Part shown: positions 15,000 to 23,903 of the stretch, piece after piece
Position numbering within the stretch: the stretch's first letter is position 1
How the letters are laid out: every line of letters begins with the position of its first letter
Assembly: GCA_016932385.1 (NCBI GenBank)
Contig: JAFGCY010000113.1
Coordinates: 1-53,747, forward strand
DNA from: a bacterium
GTDB lineage: Bacteria > 4484-113 > JAFGCY01
Length of the DNA: 53,747 nt
Direction of reading: 5' to 3'
Made by a program: the position numbers and the translations under genes
The notes under the pieces: model-generated
The model's database searches: none
The model's input: the letters and a program-made list of their open reading frames with translations, nothing else
What the model was told of the DNA's origin: nothing

Positions 15000-15713
15000 C
15001 TAGTCCTGCAGCAGTCTGCGGGCCGCGGCCAGCTGTTCTGCCGACAATAGTTCCGGACGCCGCCGGTAGGTCAGCAGCAGCGCCTGTTCGCGGCGCCACT
15101 TGTCGATGTTGGCATGGTGTCCCGACAGCAGCACTTCGGGTACGGCCAACTCGCGAAACACCTCCGGGCGCGTGTAGTGCGGGTGGTCGAGGATCCCGGT
15201 GGCGAAGCTGTCGGCGGGCACGCTCTCGGCATTGCCGACCACGCCGGGGATCTGACGGGCTACGGCGTCGATCACCGCCATCGCCGGCACCTCGCCGCCG
15301 CTGAGTACGTAGTCGCCGATGCTTAGCTCGCGGTCGACCAGCTGGTCGATCACGCGCTGGTCGAGCCCCTCGTAGCGGCCGCAGAGCAGGATGAAGTCGC
15401 CGCTCTCGGCCAACGCGCAAGCCGTGGCGTGCGTGAATCGCTCGCCCGCCGGCGACAGGTAGATCAGCGGCAGCTCGCCGTATGCGCGGCGCAGTTCCTC
15501 GACCGCCTTGAACACCGGCTCGCAGAGCAGCACCATCCCCGGCCCGCCGCCGTAGGGCAGGTCGTCGGTGGTGCGGTGCACATCCTCCGTCCAGTCGCGC
15601 AGGTCGCGCACGTTGGGCTCGATCAGTCCCGCGGCCACGGCGCGTCGCAGCACCCCGTACTCGAACACGGAAGCAACGAACTCGGGGAAGACGCTCAAGA
15701 CGTGGAACTTCAC
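15000..15713 (-). CDS. trmD: tRNA (guanine-N1-)-methyltransferase TrmD
   Basis: A 237-residue SPOUT methyltransferase that methylates G37 of tRNAs to prevent +1 frameshifting. The trefoil-knot motifs are present: DLPYGGGPGMVL, PLIYLSPAGERF, ILLCGRYEGLDQRVID and SIGDYVLSGGE. The C-terminal LLSGHHANIDKWRREQAL is also typical. The start is GTG at 15713, overlapping the rimM stop by four bases (GTGA); the longer open frame simply runs through rimM in another frame. It is the last gene of the rpsP-khpA-rimM-trmD operon. The usual next gene, rplS, does not follow; only about 120 noncoding bases separate it from the convergent H1-like gene. Confidence 0.97.
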   Translation of the reverse strand: MKFHVLSVFPEFVASVFEYGVLRRAVAAGLIEPNVRDLRDWTEDVHRTTDDLPYGGGPGMVLLCEPVFKAVEELRRAYGELPLIYLSPAGERFTHATACALAESGDFILLCGRYEGLDQRVIDQLVDRELSIGDYVLSGGEVPAMAVIDAVARQIPGVVGNAESVPADSFATGILDHPHYTRPEVFRELAVPEVLLSGHHANIDKWRREQALLLTYRRRPELLSAEQLAAARRLLQD

Positions 15714-16249
15714 TCCGACACCTCGATGTCGTCCAGCGGGTAAGTGCAGGTCAGCCAGCCCTCGGCCAGATTGACTTCGGGCACGAACTGGCGGATGAAC
15801 GGCACCAGCCGCGGCGGCCGGGTGTCCAGTTCCAGCAGGACATGCGCGCCGGAGTCGGAGACCTCGATCACGGTGCCTAGGCGCGTGCCGTCCGGGCGTC
15901 GCACCTCCAGGCCCTCCAGCTCGAAGAAATAGACCTCGTCTTCCTCGCGCGGCAGTTCCCCGCGGCGCGCGGGGTAAGCCAGCTCCCAGCCGCTGAGATA
16001 TTTCACCGGCTCGGGGGCGGAGTACTCGGCGAAACGGATCAGGAAGTAGTCCGGCTTCAGCTGCACGTCGACCGGCGTCAGCGGCAGGCATTCGTGGGTG
16101 CGGGGTTCGATCAGCAGGTAGCTCGAACGCGTGCCCAGCAATTCGGGGTTGTCGGTCGTATAGGCGCACTTGAGGAAGCCGCGTACGCCGAAAGTACCCA
16201 GTATGCGGCCGGCTCGGACCAGGATCACATGGTTAGGAAATGAGCTCAA
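15710..16249 (-). CDS. rimM: 16S rRNA processing protein RimM
   Basis: A 179-residue 30S maturation factor that binds ribosomal protein S19. The N-terminal beta-barrel has the family pattern VRAGRILGTFGVRGFLKCAY. The C-terminal PRC-barrel is seen at DEVYFFELEGLEVRRPDG and LLELDTRPPRLVPFIRQFVP, with the end NLAEGWLTCTYPLDDIEV. The length is normal. It overlaps khpA by 17 bases upstream and trmD by four bases downstream, so translation is probably coupled. Confidence 0.95.
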   Translation of the reverse strand: MSSFPNHVILVRAGRILGTFGVRGFLKCAYTTDNPELLGTRSSYLLIEPRTHECLPLTPVDVQLKPDYFLIRFAEYSAPEPVKYLSGWELAYPARRGELPREEDEVYFFELEGLEVRRPDGTRLGTVIEVSDSGAHVLLELDTRPPRLVPFIRQFVPEVNLAEGWLTCTYPLDDIEVSE

Positions 16250-16463
16250 TGTTTACGCGCTTGTTGCGCTTACCGGCGGCGGCCTTGATTATCTGCCGCA
16301 GCGAGTTGATAATCCGGCCCTCACGGCCGATCACTTTGCCCACGTCATCCTGTGCCACTTTGATCTCGAGCACAATCGCACGCTCGCCCTGCACTTCGTT
16401 GACTGAGACTTCGTCCGGGCTATCGACAATGTGCTTAATAATCTGCGTTAGCAGTTCGGTCAT
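16233..16463 (-). CDS. khpA: KhpA-type KH-domain RNA-binding protein
   Basis: A 76-residue protein consisting of a single KH domain with the GxxG loop as GREG in VGKVIGREGRIINSLRQIIK. KhpA (YlqC) binds RNA, usually with KhpB/Jag, and influences cell division and envelope genes. Its place between rpsP and rimM is conserved in many bacteria. AGGAGTAGGAA precedes the ATG. It overlaps the rimM start by 17 bases. Confidence 0.95.
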   Translation of the reverse strand: MTELLTQIIKHIVDSPDEVSVNEVQGERAIVLEIKVAQDDVGKVIGREGRIINSLRQIIKAAAGKRNKRVNIELIS

Positions 16464-16506
16464 TTCCTACTCCTACTAAAGCCAGGATGTGAACCCTGTC
16501 GGGTTA

Positions 16507-16752
16507 CTACTTAATACCAGTATTTTTATCAAGCAACCGTTTGACCGTTTCCGTCGGCTGGGCGCCCACTCCCAGCCAATACTTAACCCGCTCCTCCTCG
16601 AAGCGGACCTCCGCCGGCTCGGCGAGGGGATTGTAAAACCCGACCTGCTCGATATATTTACCCGCACGGGGGCTGCGCGCCTCCTTAACCACAACGCGAT
16701 AGCTGGGCTGCTTCTTCTTGCCGATGCGCATTAGCCTGATTTTAACTGCCAT
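16507..16752 (-). CDS. rpsP: 30S ribosomal protein S16
   Basis: An 81-residue ribosomal protein binding the 5' domain of 16S rRNA. The N-terminus [20 protein letters not shown] and the segment [13 protein letters not shown] are diagnostic, and the length is normal. It is the first gene of the rpsP-khpA-rimM-trmD operon. A perfect TATAAT lies about 70 bases upstream, and the leader contains a short perfect hairpin (16796-16812) that could serve autoregulation. Confidence 0.97.
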   Translation of the reverse strand: MAVKIRLMRIGKKKQPSYRVVVKEARSPRAGKYIEQVGFYNPLAEPAEVRFEEERVKYWLGVGAQPTETVKRLLDKNTGIK

Positions 16753-16795
16753 TACGTTTGCTTCCGTCCTCTCTGCCTTGCGACGTACTAAATTA

Positions 16796-16827
16796 TTCCG
16801 CCGACGGCGGAAAGGCTAATAATTATA
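16796..16827 (-). promoter_or_regulatory. rpsP operon -10 box and leader hairpin
   Basis: TATAAT on the minus strand at 16827-16822. About ten bases downstream the palindrome TTCCGCCG-A-CGGCGGAA occupies 16796-16812, within the expected 5' leader. Confidence 0.55.
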
Positions 16828-16980
16828 AGCCATTTTGCCAAAACGCGCTACCGGACCCCGGGATTTCCTGTTTTTCATCGTAGCAGCGCCGTCCCTGGCG
16901 CCGGATTACTACGGACGCCTCGCCCGTATCATCCTGTAGCGCGGTCACGCCAGGGCGTGGCTGCGTCTAGCGAGCGTAAG

Positions 16981-17472
16981 CGATAAGCGTAAGCTTAAGC
17001 AGTAGTAGAGCAAGCCCCCGTGCTTGTGGACCAGAGAGGAGAGAGGAGTGAGGAGTTCTTTGATCAACGCTTCGGCAAACTCGCCTGCGCTGGGATCAGG
17101 CTGGATACGGGTTAACGCTGGTAGGGCCGACGCCCGCGTCGGCCGCGGCATTGCGAGTATTTCGATTCGGAGCGAAGCCAGCTAATCATACCGAAACAAG
17201 AAACGCTTCAAAGGCTCCGCTGCACGCCTTTCAATTTGCCAACGCTACGGCCGACGCGGGCGTCGGCCCTACCTTGTAATGTCGCATCAATGCTGGGCGC
17301 ACAGCCGTGCGCCCCTACTTGTCCCTGATCCCTATGTTCCTAGTTCCTTCTTCTCTTGATCCCCGTTAACCTTTCCCCTTTAACCGTTAACCTGATTCCA
17401 TCGCGGACGGGGCGTCCGCGCTACCATGAAAGGGGACGCAGCCCCGCCCTGGCGGGACCGCGCTACGACCAA
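16981..17472. repeat. Cluster of GTAG-flanked hairpins (REP/BIME-like) in a 720-base gap
   Basis: The gap 16753-17472 has no gene. GTAG-preceded hairpins are seen at: 17005-17025 (plus; GCAAG/CTTGC arms around CCCCG), 17121-17144 (plus; GGCCGACG, CCCG, CGTCGGCC), 17249-17272 (minus; the identical hairpin inverted), 17295-17318 (minus; GGGCGCAC/GTGCGCCC), 17402-17424 (minus; CGCGGACG/CGTCCGCG) and about 17433-17466 (minus; double hairpin with CCCGCC/GGCGGG). Stem sequences differ while the GTAG and a C-rich loop are kept. The 17121/17249 pair forms a BIME-like inverted unit. Confidence 0.75.
17320..17394. repeat. Dispersed repeat, copy 1 (related to 52314-52377)
   Basis: Reads GTCCCTGATCCCTATGTTCC, then TAGTTCCTTCTTCTCT and CCCCTTTAACCGTTAACC. 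A second version of the same word order occurs at 52314-52377 in another REP-rich gap. Confidence 0.55.
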
Positions 17473-19050
<1,578 letters not shown>

Positions 19051-19281
19051 CACTTCTCCCAAATCCTACTTGCGGACCGGCGGATCGGTCGTGCGCCGCC
19101 GGCGGGCAAATGCGGAAACGACGGCAACGACAGGAAGGGGGTTGGGGGGTCAACCAGCCAGCACGCCGCGTCCGCGGTCGGCTGCGGAAGCATTCTTGCT
19201 CCGCCTTGGCTAGTTGATGTGCATCAGTCCTCGCTCCTAACGTGTTCGCGCTGAATTATAACAGAACGAGCGTAAGCGCAA

Positions 19282-19458
19282 GCGGCAAGCCGAGTAGCGC
19301 GAGCGTCCCCGCTTGCGTACAACTCGCTGGGGCGGCACTTGCGCCGCCCGGATAAGTAGCACAACCGCCCCTGGTTGTGCGGCACACAAGACGCAAGCAC
19401 AGGGGTTCGCGCTACTACAGCTATGGGACGCAGTCCCGCCATGGCAGGACCGCGCTAC
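19282..19458. repeat. Cluster of GTAG-flanked hairpins between gyrB and the ABC-F gene
   Basis: The 395-base gap 19063-19457 has no gene. GTAG hairpins are seen at 19294-19317 (plus; CGCGAGC/GCTTGCG around GTCCCC), 19356-19379 (plus; CACAACC/GGTTGTG around GCCCCT), about 19391-19418 (minus; degenerate) and 19425-19458 (minus; double hairpin like 17433-17466). The GTAG of the last overlaps the gyrB stop codon. GGCGGC/GCCGCC at 19331-19349 is a further hairpin without GTAG. The stretch 19063-19280 holds nothing I recognise. Confidence 0.7.
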
Positions 19459-21416
19459 TAGATATCCAGATTCTTCACGGTACGGGCGTACTCGGTGATG
19501 AAGCGCTTGCGCGGCTGGACCTCGGTGCCCATCAGGCGCTCGAAGACCTCCTCGGCGTGCTTCTGGTCCTCGATGTTCACCTTCAACAGCGTGCGCGTTT
19601 CGGGGTTCATCGTGCAGGCCCACAGCTCCTCGGGGTTCATCTCGCCGAGACCCTTGAACCGCGTGACCTCGACGTTGCCGCCCAGTTCCTTGACGATCGC
19701 GTCGCGCTCGGCCTCGGTGAACACATACGCCGGCTTGCTCTTGCCCTTGCGGATCCGAAATAGCGGGTTGAGCGCGATGTAGACGTGGCCTTGCTCGATC
19801 AACTCCGGTAGGAAGTTGAAGAAGAACGTGAGCAAGAGCGTACGGATGTGCGCGCCGTCGACGTCGGCATCGGTCAGGATCACCGTCTTGTTGTAGCGCA
19901 GCTTATCGAGGTTGATGGTCGGGCCGAAGCTGGTGCCCAGGGCGGAGATGATGTTGGCCACCTCCTGGTTCTGCAGCACCTTGTGCATCGTGGCCTTCTC
20001 GACGTTTAAGATCTTGCCGCGGATCGGCAGGATCGCCTGGAAGTTCCTATTGCGCGCCGCCTTGGCCGGGCCCGCCGCGCTGTCGCCCTCGACGATGAAC
20101 AGCTCGCAGTTGTCCGGGTTCCGGTCCGAGCATTCGGTCAGCTTGCCGGGCAGGCTCGACGCCAGGCCGGCCTTCTTGCGCTCGATGTCGCGGGCGCGCT
20201 TGGCCGCCTCGCGGGCGCGGGCCGCCGAGGCCGCGCGCTCGATGATCTTCTTGCCGACGCCGGGATTCTCGTCCAGGTACATGCCCAGGAATTCGCCGAC
20301 CGCCTGCTCGACCAGGCCCTTGACCTCGCTGTTGCCCAGCTGGCTCTTGGTCTGGCCCTCGAACTGCGGATGGGTCAGCCAGACGCTGGCCACCGCCGTC
20401 AGGCCCTCGCGCACGTCGTCGCCGGTGACGCTTTCCTTGCCCTTGATCAGGTCGCGCTTGGTCGCGTAGTTATTCAGCACGCGCGTCAGGGCGGTCTTCA
20501 GGCCGACGACATGCGTGCCGCCGTCCTTGGTGAAAATATTGTTGGCGTAGCCGTTGATCCGCTCGCGGTAGCCGCTGTTCCATTGCAGGCCGATCTCCAC
20601 GCGCGCGTCGTCGAACTCCTTGGTGAAGTGGATCACCGGCGAGATCGCCTCCTGGTTGCGGTTGAGATACTTCACATACTCGCTGATGCCGCCGCGGAAC
20701 TTGAACTTCTTCTTGCGGTCCTCCTCGTCGTCGGCCAGGTCGTCGATCAGCACGATCTCGCAGCCGGCATTCAGGAAGGCCAGCTCGCGCAGGCGCTCCT
20801 CCAGGATCGTGGCTTTGAACTCGGTGGTCTCGAAGATCTGCGGGTCGGGCCAGAAGCGCACGAAGGTGCCCTGTTTCTTGGTCGTGCCCGTGATCTCCAT
20901 CGGGTGGGTCAGGTCGCCGCGTTCGCAGGCGAGGTAATGCACCTGGCCATCGCGGTAAACCTCGACCTGGAAGCGTTCGGACAGCGCGTTGACCACGCTC
21001 GAGCCGACGCCGTGCAGGCCGCCCGACACCTTGTAGGCGCTGCCGCCGAACTTGCCGCCGGCGTGCAGCGTGGTGTAGATCACCTCGACCGCCGGCCGGT
21101 TCTCGTCGGCCATCGTGTCGACTGGCACGCCGCGGCCGTTGTCCTCGACGCTGACGCTGCCGTCCTTGTGCAGGCGGACGGTGATACGGCTGGCGTAGCC
21201 GCCCATCACCTCGTCGATCGAGTTGTCGACGATCTCGTAAACCAAATGGTGCAGGCCGGTCTCGCTGGTCGAGCCGATGTACATCGCCGGCCGGTGGCGC
21301 ACGCCCTCAAGGCCCTTGAGCACCTGGATGTCCTCGCCGGTGTAGCTGGCCGCGGCTTCCGGGCCGTTGTTCGGCTGCGCGTCGTCGTCTTCCGGCAGTT
21401 GGGTGTTCTCGTTCAA
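19458..21416 (-). CDS. gyrB: DNA gyrase subunit B
   Basis: A 652-residue type IIA topoisomerase ATPase subunit. The GHKL ATPase has YEIVDNSIDE, EDNGRGVPV and SGGLHGVGSSVVNALS. The transducer is followed by the TOPRIM domain with FIVEGDSAAGPAKAARNR (catalytic Glu at about 443), ILPIRGKILNVEKA and LTDADVDGAHIRTLLL (metal-binding DxD). The end RKRFITEYARTVKNLDI is GyrB-like. The usual EGDSAGGSAK is EGDSAAGPAK here, in the quinolone-pocket neighbourhood. The start is TTG at 21416 with GAGGA seven bases upstream; no in-frame ATG is better. A perfect TATAAT lies about 40 bases upstream. The length suits gyrases without the large proteobacterial insert. ParE cannot be entirely excluded without gyrA/parC context. 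Confidence 0.92.
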   Translation of the reverse strand: MNENTQLPEDDDAQPNNGPEAAASYTGEDIQVLKGLEGVRHRPAMYIGSTSETGLHHLVYEIVDNSIDEVMGGYASRITVRLHKDGSVSVEDNGRGVPVDTMADENRPAVEVIYTTLHAGGKFGGSAYKVSGGLHGVGSSVVNALSERFQVEVYRDGQVHYLACERGDLTHPMEITGTTKKQGTFVRFWPDPQIFETTEFKATILEERLRELAFLNAGCEIVLIDDLADDEEDRKKKFKFRGGISEYVKYLNRNQEAISPVIHFTKEFDDARVEIGLQWNSGYRERINGYANNIFTKDGGTHVVGLKTALTRVLNNYATKRDLIKGKESVTGDDVREGLTAVASVWLTHPQFEGQTKSQLGNSEVKGLVEQAVGEFLGMYLDENPGVGKKIIERAASAARAREAAKRARDIERKKAGLASSLPGKLTECSDRNPDNCELFIVEGDSAAGPAKAARNRNFQAILPIRGKILNVEKATMHKVLQNQEVANIISALGTSFGPTINLDKLRYNKTVILTDADVDGAHIRTLLLTFFFNFLPELIEQGHVYIALNPLFRIRKGKSKPAYVFTEAERDAIVKELGGNVEVTRFKGLGEMNPEELWACTMNPETRTLLKVNIEDQKHAEEVFERLMGTEVQPRKRFITEYARTVKNLDI

Positions 21417-21457
21417 GAGTTTATCCTCGTCAATACGATCTGATTCCCGAATCCACT

Positions 21458-21463
21458 ATTATA
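21458..21463 (-). promoter_or_regulatory. -10 hexamer of gyrB
   Basis: A perfect TATAAT on the minus strand, about 40 bases upstream of the TTG start; no clear -35 match. Confidence 0.45.
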
Positions 21464-21562
21464 GCAGACGCAAGGCCGCGCAGTTGCGTTCAACCCGCAT
21501 AAATACAGGAGGTGCGGTCGAATTTAGACCTTCGTTCGGATTACCCTACCGTCCGCCGGAGG

Positions 21563-22492
21563 CTACTTGCCGATTTCCTCGATGGTGGCCATCTCGCGCT
21601 GGTAGGCATCGCTTTCCAGCACGTTGGGCAGCTGCTTCAAGGCTCCGACGTTCTCCAGGTTCTGCCGCAGTCGGAAATGGACGCGCTTGGACAACCATTT
21701 GTGAATATCATCCGTGTGATGCGGCGGATCGAAACTCAGGGACATCGCCGCGCAGGCCACGCTGGAAGGCGCGTCCGGATAATCGGCGAACAGCGGTGAC
21801 CAGAGGTTGAACAGCGCCAGCTGCATCGGTTCCGGCAGACCCCACCACTGGGCGATCTTATAGGTCAGGTTGCGTGTAGTCAGGCCGAAGTTATTGGCTT
21901 CAAAGTTCAGGCGCTGCGGCTCGTGGCCGGCGCTGAAGTACTCCTCCATCCGGTCCGGGTAGCGGCGGGCCATCAAAAACGAGCCCAGCCGGCCCAACAG
22001 GCACTGGGTGGCCACCGCCGCCGGGTCCTTGAGTTTCAGCGCCGTGGCCCAGTTGAAAGCGATTACGGCGCCGCGATCCGTACTTTTCTGGATCCTGAGG
22101 ATGTGCTCCTTGACGATGCCTTTCAGCTGCTCGGCGCTGCGTTCCACCTGATGATGGACGATCAGGCTGCGCACCAGGTTGAAACCGAGGTGGACGATCG
22201 CCATCCGCAACGAAGTCACTGGCTGGCGCGGGGCAAGCGCGGCCGAGTTGGCCCGGGCCAGCAGCAAGCCGGTCAGCACCGAATCCCGCGAGAGCTTGGC
22301 CGCCAGGCTGGCCGGATTGTAATAATCGATGTGCAGGTCCTTGCTCATCAGCTCGAGCAGGAAGGGCGGGGTGGGGAAATTCTCGATCTCCGCCAGCCAC
22401 TGTCGGCGCTCGTCTTCAGGCAGCGTTTCCCAGGTCGGGGCTGGGCCGACGATGTTGTCGCGGTCAAGGGCGATCGCAGCAGGAAGTGCCAT
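21563..22492 (-). CDS. HDOD-domain protein
   Basis: A 309-residue soluble protein. The HDOD domain (a catalytically modified HD fold) is recognised by PTPPFLLELMSKDLHIDYYN, then SLAAKLSRDSVLTGLLLARAN, followed by SLRMAIVHLGFNLVRSLIV. Such proteins usually act as signalling or regulatory adaptors, often linked to motility or cyclic-di-GMP pathways. No GGDEF, EAL or receiver domain is attached. No Shine-Dalgarno sequence is present; TACGAT (22504-22499) ends six bases before the ATG, so the message is probably leaderless. The gene lies between gyrB and a lipoprotein on the same strand, without overlap. Confidence 0.85.
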   Translation of the reverse strand: MALPAAIALDRDNIVGPAPTWETLPEDERRQWLAEIENFPTPPFLLELMSKDLHIDYYNPASLAAKLSRDSVLTGLLLARANSAALAPRQPVTSLRMAIVHLGFNLVRSLIVHHQVERSAEQLKGIVKEHILRIQKSTDRGAVIAFNWATALKLKDPAAVATQCLLGRLGSFLMARRYPDRMEEYFSAGHEPQRLNFEANNFGLTTRNLTYKIAQWWGLPEPMQLALFNLWSPLFADYPDAPSSVACAAMSLSFDPPHHTDDIHKWLSKRVHFRLRQNLENVGALKQLPNVLESDAYQREMATIEEIGK

Positions 22493-22498
22493 GCCTAA

Positions 22499-22504
22499 AT
22501 CGTA
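22499..22504 (-). promoter_or_regulatory. -10 hexamer for leaderless HDOD transcript
   Basis: TACGAT on the minus strand ends exactly six bases before the ATG at 22492; no ribosome-binding sequence lies between. Confidence 0.45.
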
Positions 22505-22546
22505 TCGGCAAATCCCCAGTTGTGCAAGTTCGACCGACCGGCCGGC

Positions 22547-23236
22547 TTAATTCTCCGCCGGTTTGGGCGTGACTTGCAGCACGAACGGGAACTCGTATAA
22601 CTCGTAGTCATTGCTGATGATCACCCGGCAGTTATAGGGGCCGCTGGCGAAATCGACGAAGTTCACATTCGGATTAGCCACGTTCGCGCCGTTGGGGCTG
22701 CAGGCACCCCCGAAGTCCCAAGCGTAATCGGTCGCGATGCCGCTGCCGACGATCGCCGAGAAGACCGCCGAGGATCCGCCGGAACCGGTCGTCGGCGTGA
22801 CGCCGATTACGGTCAGCGGCGCTACGGACAACGTAAACGTATAAGTGGCCTCGAGGTTGTCCTCATCACCCGTGCAGTTGCCCTTGAGATACAAGGAGCA
22901 CTCATACGGGCTGCGCAGTCCGTCACGCAGAATCACGGTGGGGCTCAGGTCGTGGCTGATGTTCGGTTCGGCGCCGCCGCCGAAATTCCAAACGGCCAGT
23001 CCGTTGTACTCCAACTCGCCTGTCTCTTCGTTAAGCTTGATCCGGGTACCGGACGGCAGGCACAAGGTTGCTTCAAAGGTGACTTCCTCGCCGCTGACGC
23101 CATGCAAGGGCGAAATGCTCTCCACGAACGGTGCATCCGTGGCGTAGTCGTTGGTGATCGCCCGATATGTGCCGGCGCATGAAGACAGGACAAAACAGAG
23201 CAGAGCCAGCCCCGCTAATGCAGCAATCCTGATCAT
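22547..23236 (-). CDS. PKD-like domain lipoprotein
   Basis: A 229-residue lipoprotein. The signal peptide ends in the lipobox LSSC (mature Cys near residue 20). The remainder looks like two immunoglobulin-like/PKD-type domains: the first contains SGEEVTFEATLCLPSGTRI and LAVWNFGGGAEPNI, the second VIGVTPTTGSGGSSAVFSA and DYAWDFGGACSPNGANVAN. The W-(N/D)-F-GG pattern is the PKD core. Cysteine pairs probably form disulphides. Such domains mediate surface interactions; the partner is unknown. GGAGG lies seven bases before the ATG. It stands alone, with a 150-base gap to the YjbQ-family gene. Confidence 0.85.
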   Translation of the reverse strand: MIRIAALAGLALLCFVLSSCAGTYRAITNDYATDAPFVESISPLHGVSGEEVTFEATLCLPSGTRIKLNEETGELEYNGLAVWNFGGGAEPNISHDLSPTVILRDGLRSPYECSLYLKGNCTGDEDNLEATYTFTLSVAPLTVIGVTPTTGSGGSSAVFSAIVGSGIATDYAWDFGGACSPNGANVANPNVNFVDFASGPYNCRVIISNDYELYEFPFVLQVTPKPAEN

Positions 23237-23387
23237 ATATACCCTCCATTCATACGCGGCACCGGCAGCTTTGCCGTTACCGCCTTTCCTGGCCGCTGGC
23301 AGACAAAATTAGCAGCGACTGCCACGCGGTCCATCTCAACCCGCTACAATTAAACCACAATTCGGATGATAAGCCAAGTAGGTCAGG

Positions 23388-23792
23388 TTATCCACCGCTG
23401 TTGATAATTGAAACGCTAACCCGGCGCCCTTGGCGTGGTCCATCGAATTCGGCGAAGATGATTCCCTGCCAGCGGCCCAGTTCCAGTTTCCCGCCGTTGA
23501 CGGGAATCGTCAGTTGGCAGCCCAGCAGGGAGCTTTTAACGTGGGCGGGTGAGTTGTCTTCGGCGTGCTGGTAGGGCCAGTCGTAACCGACAATCCGCTC
23601 CAGAGCCATCAGCAGGTCGGTTTTCACATCGGGATCCGCGTTTTCGTTGATCGTCAGGGCGGCGGTGGTGTGGTAGCACCACAGATGGCAGAGTCCGGCT
23701 TTGACCTGGCTGGCGGCCACGACCTCGGCTACGCGCGGCGTGATGTCGATCAGAACCTCCCGGGCACCAGTATCCAATGTGATTATCTGCAT
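23388..23792 (-). CDS. YjbQ/UPF0047 family protein
   Basis: A 134-residue protein of the UPF0047 family, annotated in databases as secondary thiamine-phosphate synthase enzymes. The hallmark segment LWCYHTTAALTINENADPDV carries the conserved His and Glu, and the C-terminal half has AEDNSPAHVKSSLLG and LELGRWQGIIFAEFDGPR. The fold is a small trimeric barrel with a metal-like His site; the physiological role is not settled. There is no Shine-Dalgarno sequence, but TATAGT ends six bases before the ATG, indicating a leaderless message. It is divergent from bshC. Confidence 0.92.
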   Translation of the reverse strand: MQIITLDTGAREVLIDITPRVAEVVAASQVKAGLCHLWCYHTTAALTINENADPDVKTDLLMALERIVGYDWPYQHAEDNSPAHVKSSLLGCQLTIPVNGGKLELGRWQGIIFAEFDGPRQGRRVSVSIINSGG

Positions 23793-23798
23793 GACAAT

Positions 23799-23804
23799 AC
23801 TATA
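23799..23804 (-). promoter_or_regulatory. -10 hexamer for leaderless yjbQ-type transcript
   Basis: TATAGT on the minus strand, then six bases (ATTGTC) and the ATG at 23792. Confidence 0.5.
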
Positions 23805-23903
23805 ACGCCTTGCCAGCGGGTCGTCACGGGGACTGCCTGGATTACCAGTGCCGGGGCGGGCTGATGTCTAAGTAAATGACAGGTGCGCGGTGATAACATA
23901 GGC

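Noticed and set aside
16945..17472. CRISPR-like spaced repeats
   Set aside because: Hairpins have different stems, alternate in strand and are unevenly spaced; no direct repeat-spacer pattern and no cas genes.
20370..21443. A 357-codon plus-strand open frame
   Set aside because: Antisense of gyrB, no recognisable domain.
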